DNA of 64,000 nucleotides, taken from positions 3,410,001 through 3,474,000 of the forward strand of contig NZ_CP116398.1 of NCBI RefSeq assembly GCF_029643245.1, given 5' to 3'. This document shows positions 1 to 9,972 of the stretch, piece after piece. Each line of letters starts with the position of its first letter. Position 1 is the stretch's first letter. The position numbers and the translations under genes are program-made. The notes below the pieces were generated by a model, which ran no database searches, was not told the origin of the DNA, and worked only from the letters and a program-made list of their open reading frames with translations. This DNA comes from Methylomonas sp. EFPC3. GTDB lineage: Bacteria > Pseudomonadota > Gammaproteobacteria > Methylococcales > Methylomonadaceae.

Positions 1-271
1 GGACGACGGTAAGCAATGCGCGCTGCTACTGTGGCGGCGTTGTTTCGGCGGCAAAACCGCCGGGGCCCAGGCGCCGGTTCCGGATTGACCGTCCAGCGGG
101 GCCGGCCGTTTCGGTCCCGCGACTCCAAATGGTGCATAGCGGGTCAGCACGGCGGGCAAACGGTCCAAACCGGTGCGGTGCCGGACGCTGACCAACGGTA
201 TTTTCGAGTCGATAAGGCTGGCGAGAAATTTGCTGCACACAAAGCCAGTCTCCACTTTCGACGAGTACCCC
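1..271. other. Left-edge region without a confident gene
   Basis: No gene can be supported here. A minus-strand frame starting with ATG at 271-273 stays open for 91 codons to the window edge. It could be the 5' part of a divergent gene, but its start would overlap the start of the chemoreceptor gene and I recognise no family. On the plus strand a frame ending at 87 could be the tail of an upstream gene. Both readings are weak. Confidence 0.25.
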
Positions 272-1444
272 ATGCCCGCTTCGTTGCTTTCCGCCGTTCT
301 CGGCAACTATCGGCTTCACCATCAATTCCTGTTCCTGTCCGGCCTGATCGCGCTGCCGGCAATGCTTAGTGCGGCCGTGGTCGCCAACGGCTACCCCGGC
401 CTGTCGCCGGAGCTGTGGCTGGCGGCGACTGCCGGCCAATTGCCCTGGATGATCGCGCTGTACGCCCTCTACGCCGGATTGCGTAACGGGCTGCAAAGTC
501 TGCTTGCTGCACAGCGCCAACTTGCGAACGGCGATTTCGACGTGCGCTTGCAGGTCGTCGGCCGCGACGAGTTGGCTGAACTGGGCGTTGGCTTTAACGA
601 TACGGTACGCGAACTGGGCCGGCGGATGAACAAGGTGCAGGCGTCGATCCAGGAAGTGACCTACGCCGCCGACCAGTTGCACCAAGGCTCCGGCCAGGTT
701 GCCGACCAACTCGACCTGCAGCGGAAGAGCACGACGATGATGGCGGCGGCCATCGAGCAAATGTCGGCCAGCATCCTGGGCGTGGCCGGCCAATGCCGGG
801 AAACCGAAAAGATTTCCTCGACCACGCAACAACTGTCGCTGCAAGGCCAGCATTCGATCGATAGTTTTATTGCCGATATCAAGCAACTGTTCCTGGAAAT
901 AGAGGAGCTGGCCGGTTTGATGCGCAACCTGGAACAGCATTCCCAGCAGGTCTCGCAAATCTCGGAGATGATCAAGGCCATTTCCGAACAGACCAATCTA
1001 CTGGCGTTGAACGCGGCGATCGAAGCGGCGCGGGCCGGCGAATACGGCCGCGGTTTTGCCGTCGTGGCCGACGAAGTGCGGACGTTGGCGCAACGGGTCA
1101 GGCTGTCGGCCGAGGAGATCACCGGCACCACCCAAGCGGTGCGCGAGCAAATCGATCGCGCCGTGCGTTCGATCGACGCCACGCAGCAACGCACCGAGCA
1201 GGGTATAGACAAGGCTTACAGCGTGGAGCGCGTGCTGGCCGGGATCAAGGAATATGCCGACAGCGCCTTGGACAACGTGTCGATGATCGCCACCAGCACC
1301 GAACAGCAAAGCCAAGTCAGTCTGGAGATCGGTCGCAACGTGGAAAGCATCGCCCAGCATGTCGAAGAAAACAGCAAAGCCGCCCAGGAATCGGCGGCGA
1401 TCGCCCGCCACCTGTCGAAACTGGCGCAAGTCGCAGCCCATTAA
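272..1444 (+). CDS. Methyl-accepting chemotaxis protein
   Basis: A 390-residue membrane chemoreceptor or signal transducer that would pass signals to a CheA/CheW complex. Two hydrophobic segments lie near residues 15-40 and 55-72, with only a very short periplasmic stretch between them. They are followed by a HAMP-like region (about 75-120) and a long coiled-coil signalling domain. The highly conserved hairpin tip is visible ([20 protein letters not shown], then [15 protein letters not shown]). No CheR-binding pentapeptide is seen at the C-terminus. The ATG at 272 is preferred over an in-frame GTG at 173, which would add a non-membrane extension without support. The tiny sensor region suggests that it senses membrane or cytoplasmic cues, or works with the NIT-like protein encoded next. 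Confidence 0.93.
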   Translation: MPASLLSAVLGNYRLHHQFLFLSGLIALPAMLSAAVVANGYPGLSPELWLAATAGQLPWMIALYALYAGLRNGLQSLLAAQRQLANGDFDVRLQVVGRDELAELGVGFNDTVRELGRRMNKVQASIQEVTYAADQLHQGSGQVADQLDLQRKSTTMMAAAIEQMSASILGVAGQCRETEKISSTTQQLSLQGQHSIDSFIADIKQLFLEIEELAGLMRNLEQHSQQVSQISEMIKAISEQTNLLALNAAIEAARAGEYGRGFAVVADEVRTLAQRVRLSAEEITGTTQAVREQIDRAVRSIDATQQRTEQGIDKAYSVERVLAGIKEYADSALDNVSMIATSTEQQSQVSLEIGRNVESIAQHVEENSKAAQESAAIARHLSKLAQVAAH

Positions 1445-1464
1445 CCCGCACCGCACATATTCCG

Positions 1465-2436
1465 ATGGCCAATACCTTAATTTTATTATGCGCGGCCGCC
1501 GGCTCGGCCGGCTCGGTGTTTGCCGCGATCTGGCATTGCCGCAACCGAAGCCGACTCGCTCACTTGGCCGGCCAACAAACCAGCATCGCCATCAACCGCC
1601 AACTAAAGCAATTACTCGGCAAAATACAACAGCACCGCGGTATGGTCAGCGGCTATCTGAACGGCGATGCCAGTTTCAAATATAAAATTTCGGCATTGCA
1701 GGCCGAAATCGACCGCGAAGCCGAACAAATCGCCGCCAGCTTGCAGGCCTTGCCGGCCCATCGTGCCGGATTCGAGTCGATTCAATCCCGCTGGCGCGCA
1801 TTGAGCCCGACCGTACTGCACGGCACCCGCGAGCAAAGCTTCGACAATCACTGCCAATTGATCTCGGCCGTACTGGATTTGATACGCGACATCGCCGAAC
1901 GCAGCCAATTGCACTGCGATAGCGCCTGCCCGTTCGGATTCGTCGAGATTGTTTGGCATTTGTTGCCGGACACTGCCGAAGCGATCGGCCAAACCCGGGC
2001 GATCGGTACCGGCATTGCCGCCGCCGGCCGCAGCCTCAGCACCGAACGCATCAAACTGGGCTACTTGCTGACCCGCATCCGTAATGCCGCAGATCGCCTC
2101 GAGTCCGGCATCGCTCGAACGCCGTCGGCGATGGCGGGTGCTGAATTTCGGCGCAGCTTCGGCGAGGTGCAGCAGCGCATCGGCAGTTTGGTCGGCGATA
2201 TCGAGCAGCAATTGCTGGCGACCGAACGCCCCGAAATCGACCCGGCCGGCTTTTTCGCCAACGCCACGCAGACACTGAACGGCGTATTCGACCTGTACGA
2301 CCGGGCCGAAGCGGTCGCCAACCGGGAGTTGCAAACGCTGCTGGCCGGCGCCACCCGGCTGGGCCGCCAATCGCTGGCGGCGCTGCTACTGGGCTTGGCT
2401 ATCGCCACCGCCGGCATCGTGCCATTGGCGCTGTAA
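1465..2436 (+). CDS. Membrane protein with nitrate/nitrite-sensing (NIT)-like domain
   Basis: A 323-residue protein with an N-terminal membrane helix (about 3-24), a long helical extracytoplasmic region and a C-terminal membrane helix (about 300-322). Residues around 50-80 (QQHRGMVSGYLNGD then F..KISALQAEID) resemble the start of the NIT domain, where a QRGLSAGYL-type motif opens a helical bundle found in chemoreceptors and kinases. No kinase, GGDEF or signalling domain follows. It starts 20 bases after the chemoreceptor stop, so the two are probably co-transcribed. It could supply the periplasmic sensor that the neighbouring receptor lacks. The NIT assignment is by eye and tentative. Confidence 0.55.
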   Translation: MANTLILLCAAAGSAGSVFAAIWHCRNRSRLAHLAGQQTSIAINRQLKQLLGKIQQHRGMVSGYLNGDASFKYKISALQAEIDREAEQIAASLQALPAHRAGFESIQSRWRALSPTVLHGTREQSFDNHCQLISAVLDLIRDIAERSQLHCDSACPFGFVEIVWHLLPDTAEAIGQTRAIGTGIAAAGRSLSTERIKLGYLLTRIRNAADRLESGIARTPSAMAGAEFRRSFGEVQQRIGSLVGDIEQQLLATERPEIDPAGFFANATQTLNGVFDLYDRAEAVANRELQTLLAGATRLGRQSLAALLLGLAIATAGIVPLAL

Positions 2437-2553
2437 GCCGGCGTCCGGCCCGAACGGCTTGTGTAACGGCGGGGTAAGCCGTTACAGTGGCGCGGTTTGC
2501 CGCCCGACCTGCCCCATGGCAAGGGCGGCTACCGGACCCGTTCGCGAATTTAG

Positions 2554-3906
2554 ATGCCCAACGCCAAATCCATACCGCAAGCCAAAGCCGATTTTCTGAT
2601 CGGCAATTTGCGACCGCTCGCCGCCGATCCGTTTCGGACTTTATCCGCCTGGTGGCGCGACTACGGCGATGCGGTCGGTTTTCGAGTACTAACCCGGCAA
2701 TTCTATATGTTCAGCCATCCGAGCATGGCGGAACAGGCCTTGGTCCGTCAGGCCGGCAAGTTCGTCAAAATGTACGACCCGCAAAAGCCCAAAGGCCTGG
2801 AGTTGGTGCTCGGCCAGGGCTTGGTCACCAGTCGCGGCGAATTGCGGCGCAATCAGCGGCGGTTGATGCAGCCGGTGTTTCAGCGCGGCAACCTGAGCGC
2901 ATTGCAGCCGCAAATCGTCGCCGCCGGCCGGGAGATGCTGCTGCGCTGGCAAGGCTTGGGTGATGGGGTCCAGGTCAATCTGTGCGACGAAATGATGCGA
3001 CTGACGCTGGAAGTCATCACCCAAACCATGTTCGGCACCAGCGTGCTGGATCGGATCGAGGCTATCGCTCCGGAGCTGGACACGGCATTGCGCCACGCCG
3101 CCGCGTCGCTGCTGAATCCGTTATCCTTGCCGCCATCGGTGCCGACGCCGCGTAACCGCGCTTTCAACCGGGCCATGGCGACGTTGGACGGCGTGGTTTA
3201 CGGCATCATCGAACAGCGCCGCGCCCATCCGGCGCCCGCCGGCCAGGATTTGCTGGGCATGTTGTTGCAGGCGCGCGACGAGGATAGCGGGGCCGGTATG
3301 AGCGACCGCCAACTGCGCGACGAAGTGTTGACCATTTTCAGCGCCGGCCACGAGACCACCTCGAATTTACTGAGTTGGACCTTGTACTTGTTGGCCCGGC
3401 ATCCGGAAGCGCTCGGCCGTTTGCGGCGGGAGTTGCAGGCTTTGCCGGCCGAGGAAGATTGGCAGTTTGCCGACCTGCAAAACCTGGAATACTGCAAGGC
3501 GGTCCTGCACGAATCGCTGCGGCTGCGGCCGCCGGTCGGCATCATCATGCGTAAGGTCGCACAAGATGTCGAATTCGAAGGTTACCGGCTCGCCGCCGGG
3601 AGCTTGGCGTTGTTCAATATTTTCAACCTGCACCACCATCCGCAATTCTGGGACGACCCTGAGCGCTTCGATCCGGAGCGCTTTCTCGGCAACCGTAGCC
3701 ACCGCTTTGCTTTTATGCCGTTCGGCGCCGGCGAACGGATTTGTATCGGCAATCATTTCGCATTGCTGGAGAGCCAGTTGCTGTTGAGCCTGATCGTGCG
3801 CCATTACGATATCGAATTGCTCGATCCGGGCGAGGCGGAGATCGAATTAATGGTGAGCCTGCGGCCGAAAGGCGGGTTGCCGGCGAGCTTGCACCGGCTC
3901 GCATAA
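2554..3906 (+). CDS. Cytochrome P450
   Basis: A 450-residue heme-thiolate monooxygenase of the normal bacterial size. The I-helix oxygen-activation motif AGHETT is near residue 268, the K-helix ExxR motif (ESLRLRPP) near 323, the PERF region near 374, and the cysteine-ligand loop FGAGERICIG near 390. It inserts one oxygen atom from O2 into an organic substrate using electrons from a ferredoxin or flavodoxin system. No redox partner gene lies next to it. The substrate cannot be told from the sequence; the general look (PxxDPF near the start, long-chain style I helix) is compatible with fatty-acid or terpenoid hydroxylases. It stands alone between the chemoreceptor pair and the convergent permease gene. 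Confidence 0.95.
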   Translation: MPNAKSIPQAKADFLIGNLRPLAADPFRTLSAWWRDYGDAVGFRVLTRQFYMFSHPSMAEQALVRQAGKFVKMYDPQKPKGLELVLGQGLVTSRGELRRNQRRLMQPVFQRGNLSALQPQIVAAGREMLLRWQGLGDGVQVNLCDEMMRLTLEVITQTMFGTSVLDRIEAIAPELDTALRHAAASLLNPLSLPPSVPTPRNRAFNRAMATLDGVVYGIIEQRRAHPAPAGQDLLGMLLQARDEDSGAGMSDRQLRDEVLTIFSAGHETTSNLLSWTLYLLARHPEALGRLRRELQALPAEEDWQFADLQNLEYCKAVLHESLRLRPPVGIIMRKVAQDVEFEGYRLAAGSLALFNIFNLHHHPQFWDDPERFDPERFLGNRSHRFAFMPFGAGERICIGNHFALLESQLLLSLIVRHYDIELLDPGEAEIELMVSLRPKGGLPASLHRLA

Positions 3907-3984
3907 GCCCAGGCAAAAGGCCGGAATCAGGTTGCGGAGAGTCTTGCGCTCGGTTGGATTCCAACCCTGCCGCGGAGATACCGA

Positions 3985-5058
3985 TCAGCTTGAGCTGCCA
4001 TCATCTCCACTTTGCTCGCGCTCTTTGCTGATCAGCCAATCCAGCACCAGGGCGTAACTGGTCGCCAGCAGGGTTGGGCCGATGAATACGCCAATGAAGC
4101 CGAAGGCCAGCAGGCCGCCGAAGATGCCGAATACGATCAGGACGAACGGCAATTCGACTTCGCGGCTGATCAGGACCGGCCGCAACCAATTGTCTATCGT
4201 GCCGACAAACAACAGGAACCACAGGGCGATAAAAATCGCCCGGCCGGTTTCGCCTTCCACCAGCAGCCATAACGCAACCGGCAGCCAGACCACGGTGCCG
4301 GCGGCCGGAAGCAGCATCAAAAAGAAAGCGACGACGCCCAGCACGAAGGCGTAGGGCACGTCGGCAAGCACGAAGCCGAGCATCGAAGCCAAGGCTTGAA
4401 CCAGCGCGGTGCCGATAATGCCGTATACCACGGCGCGCAAGCTGGAGCGGACGATGTGCAGAATGCGTTGGCTGCGTTCGCCGGCCAGGCGCCGAACCGC
4501 AATCACCACGTGTTCGGCGACCCGTTCGCCGTCGCGATAGAAAAAAAACAACACCAGAATACTCAGGCCCATATGCATCAACTGGCCGCCGAGCTTGATG
4601 CCTTGCTGCAAAATCCAGGTGCCGGCACCGAGGGCGTAGGGGCGGGCCAGATTCACCAGCCGGCTGGTGTCTTCGCCTATATTTTGCCAAGCCGATTTGG
4701 CCCTGTCGCCGAGCCACGGCAGGCGTTCCAGCCATTCCGGGGCTGCCGGCCAGGTGTGCACGCTTTGGTTGAGCCATTGCAACAAGCGGTTGATGTCTTC
4801 GGTAAAGCTGAATCCGGCGGTAACGAACGGCGTCAACAGCAGGATACCGATCGGCAGCACCATGGTGGCCGCGGCGCGATTGGCGCTGAAATGCCATTCC
4901 CGCAAGCGGGAATAGAGCGGCCAGGTGACGAAACATAAGATGGCGGCCCACAGCAAATCGAACACAAACGGCTGCAGCACCTGGTAACAGGCAAACAACA
5001 GCAGGCCCAGCGCGGCCAGACTGGCGGCTTTTTCGTAACGCGTGTTTTGCATGCTCAT
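3985..5058 (-). CDS. AI-2E family transporter (UPF0118/PerM-type permease)
   Basis: A 357-residue inner-membrane protein with about eight hydrophobic segments, in the AI-2E transporter family (TqsA/YdiK/PerM). Typical signatures are the N-terminal helix pair, a large central loop rich in W/L, and the C-terminal run of helices with PFVLIVFGIFGGLLAFGFIG, followed by a charged tail. Family members have been linked to autoinducer-2 export or Na+/H+ exchange, so the substrate is uncertain. ATG codons at 5058 and 5052 both fit; an upstream alternative at 5082 is less likely. It is convergent with the P450 gene and divergent from moaB. Confidence 0.88.
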   Translation of the reverse strand: MSMQNTRYEKAASLAALGLLLFACYQVLQPFVFDLLWAAILCFVTWPLYSRLREWHFSANRAAATMVLPIGILLLTPFVTAGFSFTEDINRLLQWLNQSVHTWPAAPEWLERLPWLGDRAKSAWQNIGEDTSRLVNLARPYALGAGTWILQQGIKLGGQLMHMGLSILVLFFFYRDGERVAEHVVIAVRRLAGERSQRILHIVRSSLRAVVYGIIGTALVQALASMLGFVLADVPYAFVLGVVAFFLMLLPAAGTVVWLPVALWLLVEGETGRAIFIALWFLLFVGTIDNWLRPVLISREVELPFVLIVFGIFGGLLAFGFIGVFIGPTLLATSYALVLDWLISKEREQSGDDGSSS

Positions 5059-5206
5059 TGGCGGCCTGCACCGGTTTAACAATACTGGTCCCGAGTTTAC
5101 GGCATTATCGCGCCAGCCGGTATTACCGGTTGCGGCTTAATCAGCGCTTGCTTGGCCGGCGAAGCATTCACTAGAATGCGGCAGCGACATTTTGGAGACC
5201 CTTGCC

Positions 5207-5728
5207 GTGAGCGAACCCCGTGAATTCATTCCGATCAATATCGCGGTATTGACCATATCCGACACCCGCAGCGAAGCGGACGATACTTCCGGTCGTGTGT
5301 TGGTCGATGGCCTGCTCGCGGCCGGGCATACGTTGGCGGATAAAAAAATCGTGCGCGACGATATTTATCAAATTCGCGCCGCCGTCAGCCAATGGATCGC
5401 CGATCCCAACGTCAATGCAATCATCACCACCGGCGGCACCGGCGTAACCGGGCGCGACGGCACTCCGGAAGCGGTGTTGCCGTTGCTGGACAAGGTGCTG
5501 GACGGCTTCGGCGAGGTGTTTCGGATGTTGTCCTACCAGGACATCAAGAGCTCGACGATGCAGTCGCGGGCGCTGGCCGGCGTCGCCAATGCGACCTATA
5601 TCTTCTGCGTGCCGGGATCGTCCGGTGCCTGCCGCACCGCCTGGGAGGCGTTGATCAAAGACCAACTGGATTACCGCACCCGACCTTGTAATCTGGTGCA
5701 ACTGATGCCGCGTTTGCTGGAGAAATGA
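5207..5728 (+). CDS. moaB: Molybdenum cofactor biosynthesis protein B
   Basis: A 173-residue MoaB/MogA-type protein that acts in adenylylation of molybdopterin during molybdenum cofactor synthesis. The MoCF-binding signature TTGGTG lies near residue 75 and is followed by GRDGTPEA. The C-terminal GSSGACRTAWE segment is typical of MoaB. The GTG at 5207 is chosen because GGAG lies nine bases upstream; a TTG at 5192 is possible but lacks a ribosome site. Its stop overlaps the next gene by the ATGATG arrangement, which indicates translational coupling. No other moa genes are nearby. Confidence 0.93.
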   Translation: MSEPREFIPINIAVLTISDTRSEADDTSGRVLVDGLLAAGHTLADKKIVRDDIYQIRAAVSQWIADPNVNAIITTGGTGVTGRDGTPEAVLPLLDKVLDGFGEVFRMLSYQDIKSSTMQSRALAGVANATYIFCVPGSSGACRTAWEALIKDQLDYRTRPCNLVQLMPRLLEK

Positions 5729-6087
5729 TGCGCCGGACTTTTTTATTGTTGGCTGCTGTGGGCGGCTTTAGCGGAGTGGCGCTGGGTGCGTTCGGCGCCC
5801 ACGGTTTGAAACATCTGCTGAGCGATTACCAATTGGATATCTACAAAACCGCGGTAAATTACCAGATGTGGCATAGCCTGGCGTTGGCTCTGGCAGCGTT
5901 ATTACCCGAGCGGGCTGCGCTGCGTTGGGCGGGAAGGTTGTTTGCTGTTGGAATCCTGGTGTTTTCGGGCAGTCTATACTTGCTGGCGATATTCGATATC
6001 AAATGGCTGGGTATGGTTACGCCGCTGGGCGGCCTGGCGTTTTTGGCGGCATGGGGCCTGCTGGCCTACGTCGCGCTTCGAGAATAA
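5725..6087 (+). CDS. DUF423 family small membrane protein (YgdD-like)
   Basis: A 120-residue inner-membrane protein with four predicted helices. It has the family hallmark GVALGAFGAHGLK near residue 17, a YKTAVNYQMWHSLAL segment in the middle and a C-terminal TPLGG loop. The DUF423 family has no proven function. The start overlaps the moaB stop and the next gene begins 13 bases downstream, so moaB, this gene and the PsiE-like gene probably form one transcript. Confidence 0.9.
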   Translation: MMRRTFLLLAAVGGFSGVALGAFGAHGLKHLLSDYQLDIYKTAVNYQMWHSLALALAALLPERAALRWAGRLFAVGILVFSGSLYLLAIFDIKWLGMVTPLGGLAFLAAWGLLAYVALRE

Positions 6088-6100
6088 GCAGGAGTCACCG

Positions 6101-6637
6101 ATGGAATCCAAACCGCCCGTTCGCCCGTCTTCGTCTTCGCCGTCGCGACCCGGAACCAGCCGCACCACGCGCGACGAACCCGAAGTCAAGTTGGCGCCGG
6201 TCGTCGAAGACGGTCTGCTAAAAGTACTGCATGCCGTGATCCATTTTGCGGTTCGGGTGCTGGCGGTGCTGATGGTGCTGGTGATTTTGTGGGGCGTGGC
6301 CGACGTGGTGTATGTAATCTACCAACGCCTGGTCGCGGAACCGTTTATGATGTTGACGGTCTCGGACATATTGTTGATTTTCGGTTCGTTCATGGCCGTG
6401 CTGATCGCGATCGAGATTTTTATCAACATCACGTTGTACATCAAGCACGACACGCTACCGATTAAAATGGTGATTGCCACAGCCTTGATGGCCGTGGCCC
6501 GAAAAGTGATTATGTTGGATTTCAAGGACCTGGACCCGGCTTATACCGTCGGGATTGCCGCTGTAACGGTGTCTCTGGGCCTGACCTATTGGCTGATTTC
6601 CTATAAACCGCAACCCGTCAAAACTGAAGAGCGATAA
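6101..6637 (+). CDS. PsiE-like phosphate-starvation-inducible family membrane protein
   Basis: A 178-residue protein. A hydrophilic, serine- and proline-rich N-terminus (about 40 residues) is followed by four hydrophobic helices in the pattern of the PsiE family, including the family-like loop YIKHDTLPIKMVIATALMA (about 119-137). The ATG at 6101 has CAGGAG eight bases upstream. PsiE proteins are poorly characterised and named after phosphate-starvation induction in E. coli; nothing here shows phosphate control. It lies three bases upstream of pepN. Confidence 0.8.
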   Translation: MESKPPVRPSSSSPSRPGTSRTTRDEPEVKLAPVVEDGLLKVLHAVIHFAVRVLAVLMVLVILWGVADVVYVIYQRLVAEPFMMLTVSDILLIFGSFMAVLIAIEIFINITLYIKHDTLPIKMVIATALMAVARKVIMLDFKDLDPAYTVGIAAVTVSLGLTYWLISYKPQPVKTEER

Positions 6638-6640
6638 GCC

Positions 6641-9283
6641 ATGCGCGATGCCAGCCCGCAAACTGTCTACCTGAAAGACTACACGCCGCCGGAATATCTG
6701 ATCGACCAAGTCGAATTGGATTTCGATTTGGACGACCAGCGCACTAAGGTGCGCGCCAAAATGAGCGTCAGGCGCAATCCGCAGAGCTTGGCCGACAGTG
6801 TCGCGCTAAAGCTGTGGGGCGAGGAGTTGCAATTGCTCAGCATCGCCGTCGACGGCCGGCCGCTGCTTGCCAGCGAATATCTGGTCGGTGACGAAGCGTT
6901 GATTATCCACGAGGCGCCGCAGGACAGGCCGTTCGAAATCCTGATCGAAAATCTGATCAATCCGCAAGCCAACACCGCTCTGGAAGGGTTGTTTCTGTCC
7001 AGCAGCATGCTCTGCACCCAGTGCGAGGCGCAGGGCTTTCGTAAAATTACCTGGTTTTTGGACCGGCCGGACGTGATGAGCCGTTTCAAAACCACGCTGG
7101 TCGCCGACAAGGCCAAATACCCGGTATTACTGTCCAACGGCAACAAAACCGGCGGCGGCGAGTTGGAAAACAATCGGCATTGGGTCAGTTGGGAAGACCC
7201 GTTCGCCAAGCCGTGCTACCTGTTCGCGTTGGTCGCAGGCCAGTTGGAATGTGTCGCCGACGAGTTCGTGACGATGAGCGGCCGGCGCATTGCGCTGGAG
7301 ATTTTCGTCGAGCAACACAACGTCGACAAATGCGCCCACGCGATGCAATCGCTGAAAAACGCGATGCGCTGGGACGAGCAGACCTACGGCCTGGAATACG
7401 ATCTGGATTTGTATATGATCGTCGCCGTCGACCATTTCAATATGGGGGCGATGGAAAACAAGGGGCTGAACGTGTTTAACACCAAGTTCGTGCTGGCCCG
7501 GCCGGATACTGCTACCGACAGCGATTACGAACACATCGAAGGCGTGATCGGCCATGAATATTTTCATAACTGGTCAGGCAACCGGGTCACCTGCCGCGAT
7601 TGGTTCCAGTTGAGTCTGAAAGAAGGTTTCACCGTATTTCGCGACCAGCAATTCAGCGGCGACATGACTTCGCCGGCCGTGAAGCGGATCGAAGACGTCA
7701 ACGCCTTGCGGACTCGCCAGTTTGCCGAAGACGCCGGCCCTTTGGCGCATCCGGTGCGGCCCGAGGCCTATATCGAAATCAACAACTTTTATACGCTGAC
7801 CGTCTACGAAAAAGGCGCGGAAGTGGTGCGGATGCTGCACACCTTGCTCGGTGCGGAAGGTTTTCGCAAAGGCTGCGATTTATATTTCCAACGCCACGAC
7901 AGCCAGGCTGTGACTTGCGAGGACTTCGTCAAGGCGCTGGAAGACGCCAACGGCGTCGAATTCGGCCAATTCCGCCGCTGGTATTCGCAGGCCGGTACGC
8001 CGCTGCTGGCAGTCGAGCAGGACTACGATACAGCCGGCGGCCGTTTGCAACTGACGCTGCGCCAAAGCTGTCCGCCGACGCCGAATCAGCCGGTCAAACA
8101 ACCGTTACATATTCCGGTAAAACTGGGGCTATTGAATCCAGACGGGACGCCGGCCGCATTCGAGTTCGGTGGCGAGCGGCACACCGAGGTCACATTGAAT
8201 CTGACCGAAGCCGACCAAAGCTTCAGCTTCGGCAATCTGGCCGGCAAGCCGGTGGTTTCGTTGCTGCGCGGGTTTTCCGCGCCGGTGACGTTGAAAATGC
8301 CGCGCGGTTTGGACGAACTGGCCTTTTTGCTGAGCCACGATAGCGACACCTTCAACCGTTGGGAGGCCGGCCAGCAATTGGCGACGCAAGCCATTTTCGA
8401 TTTGATCGACAGCATCGAGTTGGGTCGGCCGCTGCAGCTGGATTCGATCGTGATCGAAGCGTACCGCAAGGTGCTGGCCGATGCCGGCGGCGATTTGTCC
8501 TATCAGGCTTTGCTGTTGGCTTTACCGGAAGAGAGTTATCTGTCCGGCCAAATGGCAATTATTGACGTCGACGCCGTGCACCAGGCCCGCGAGTTCGTCA
8601 AGAAAACCCTGGCAACCAGTCTGGCCGATCAATTTCTGGCGCTTTACCGCCAACACCACCGCGACGAATCCGGTTGCTTCGATGCCGGCGCCGTGGGTCG
8701 GCGCCGCCTGAAAAACACCTGCCTGAGCTACCTGGGTAAATTGGAAACGCCGGACAGTCACCGTCTGGCCGAGCAGCAATTCCGCGGCGCCCGCAATATG
8801 ACCGACCAAATCTCGGCATTGTCGGCGATCGTAAACAGCCAAAACCCGGACAAAGCCGATTGCCTCGACAGTTTTTACCGGCAATGGCAGCAGGAGGCGC
8901 TAGTCATCGACAAATGGTTTGCGCTGCAGGCGACCAGCAGCATGCCGAATACCTTTGCCACCGTGCAGAATCTGATGCGGCACCCGGCTTTCGATATGAA
9001 AACGCCGAACCGGGTTCGGGCCTTGGTCGGCGCCTTTAGTCAGTCGAATCCGTTGCATTTCCATGCTGCGAATGGCGAAGGCTACCGGTTTTTGGCCGAC
9101 CGCGTGATCGAATTGAATGCGTTGAATCCGCAAATCGCCTCGCGCATGGTCAGCGGTCTGGCGCAATGGCGGCGCTACGACGCCAACCGGCAAAGCTTGA
9201 TGAAACAGGAATTACAGCGTATTGTCGCTACCGAACATTTGTCGAAAGATGTCTACGAGATTGCCAGCAAGAGTTTGGCGTAG
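6641..9283 (+). CDS. pepN: Aminopeptidase N
   Basis: An 880-residue M1-family zinc aminopeptidase, close to the length of E. coli PepN. The substrate N-terminus recognition motif GAMENKGLN is near residue 269. The zinc site HEYFHNW is near 305, with the third ligand glutamate in the following KEG of FQLSLKEGFTVF. A C-terminal helical domain fills the remainder. It removes N-terminal residues from peptides in the cytosol and is a main peptide-recycling enzyme. It closes the moaB-DUF423-PsiE gene run; hisB follows after about 50 bases. Confidence 0.97.
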   Translation: MRDASPQTVYLKDYTPPEYLIDQVELDFDLDDQRTKVRAKMSVRRNPQSLADSVALKLWGEELQLLSIAVDGRPLLASEYLVGDEALIIHEAPQDRPFEILIENLINPQANTALEGLFLSSSMLCTQCEAQGFRKITWFLDRPDVMSRFKTTLVADKAKYPVLLSNGNKTGGGELENNRHWVSWEDPFAKPCYLFALVAGQLECVADEFVTMSGRRIALEIFVEQHNVDKCAHAMQSLKNAMRWDEQTYGLEYDLDLYMIVAVDHFNMGAMENKGLNVFNTKFVLARPDTATDSDYEHIEGVIGHEYFHNWSGNRVTCRDWFQLSLKEGFTVFRDQQFSGDMTSPAVKRIEDVNALRTRQFAEDAGPLAHPVRPEAYIEINNFYTLTVYEKGAEVVRMLHTLLGAEGFRKGCDLYFQRHDSQAVTCEDFVKALEDANGVEFGQFRRWYSQAGTPLLAVEQDYDTAGGRLQLTLRQSCPPTPNQPVKQPLHIPVKLGLLNPDGTPAAFEFGGERHTEVTLNLTEADQSFSFGNLAGKPVVSLLRGFSAPVTLKMPRGLDELAFLLSHDSDTFNRWEAGQQLATQAIFDLIDSIELGRPLQLDSIVIEAYRKVLADAGGDLSYQALLLALPEESYLSGQMAIIDVDAVHQAREFVKKTLATSLADQFLALYRQHHRDESGCFDAGAVGRRRLKNTCLSYLGKLETPDSHRLAEQQFRGARNMTDQISALSAIVNSQNPDKADCLDSFYRQWQQEALVIDKWFALQATSSMPNTFATVQNLMRHPAFDMKTPNRVRALVGAFSQSNPLHFHAANGEGYRFLADRVIELNALNPQIASRMVSGLAQWRRYDANRQSLMKQELQRIVATEHLSKDVYEIASKSLA

Positions 9284-9331
9284 CCGTCACAATCACGTAA
9301 ACTAGCTTCGGACCCAGTTACCCGCATTAGC

Positions 9332-9925
9332 ATGAACCCACGCACCGCCCAGGTTGAACGCAACACCCTCGAAACCCAGATCAAGATTTCGGTTAATCTC
9401 GACGGCAGCGGCTCAGCCGCGTTCACTACCGGCCTGCCGTTTTTGGACCACATGCTGGACCAAGTGGCCCGGCACGGCTTGATCGACATGGAAATCGTGT
9501 CTCACGGCGATCTACACATCGATGCCCACCACAGTGTCGAAGACATCGGCATCACCTTGGGCCAGGCGGTTGCCAAAGCGCTTGGCGATAAAAAAGGCAT
9601 TTACCGCTACGGCCACGCCTATTGTCCGCTCGACGAATCCTTGTCGCGGGTGGTGGTGGATTTTTCCGGCCGGCCGGGATTGTTTTACGATGTCGAATTC
9701 AAGCGCGCGCTGATCGGCAATTTCGACGTGGATTTATTCAAAGAATTTTTTCAGGGTTTCGTCAACCACGCCGGCGTGACTTTGCATATCGACAATCTGA
9801 AAGGCGGCAACGCCCACCACATTGCCGAAACCGTTTTCAAGGCATTCGGCCGGGCAGTGCGGATGGCGATCAGCCCCGATCCGCGCATGGCCGGGATCAT
9901 GCCGTCCACCAAAGGCACTCTGTAA
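9332..9925 (+). CDS. hisB: Imidazoleglycerol-phosphate dehydratase
   Basis: A 197-residue monofunctional HisB that converts imidazole-glycerol phosphate to imidazole-acetol phosphate in histidine synthesis. The two manganese-binding repeats are visible as AHHSVEDIG (near residue 67) and [11 protein letters not shown] (near 161), with [11 protein letters not shown] near the N-terminus. No histidinol-phosphatase domain is fused. It is the first gene of the compact his cluster hisB-hisH-hisA-hisF-hisI. Confidence 0.97.
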   Translation: MNPRTAQVERNTLETQIKISVNLDGSGSAAFTTGLPFLDHMLDQVARHGLIDMEIVSHGDLHIDAHHSVEDIGITLGQAVAKALGDKKGIYRYGHAYCPLDESLSRVVVDFSGRPGLFYDVEFKRALIGNFDVDLFKEFFQGFVNHAGVTLHIDNLKGGNAHHIAETVFKAFGRAVRMAISPDPRMAGIMPSTKGTL

Positions 9926-9972
9926 ACTCTTCACAGCCGCTTCGAACTTTTGACCTTAAATATCTAACTGTT

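Noticed and set aside
26..958. Long minus-strand frame opposite the chemoreceptor gene
   Set aside because: It mirrors a clear chemoreceptor on the plus strand and shows no family motif; high GC makes long antisense frames common here.
4001..5071. Second long minus-strand frame overlapping the AI-2E permease gene
   Set aside because: Arginine-rich composition without membrane helices; it is an out-of-frame copy of the permease gene.
9622..9972. Extended N-terminus for hisH reaching back into hisB
   Set aside because: The added residues are an out-of-frame reading of hisB; the ATG at 9973 gives the standard HisH start.
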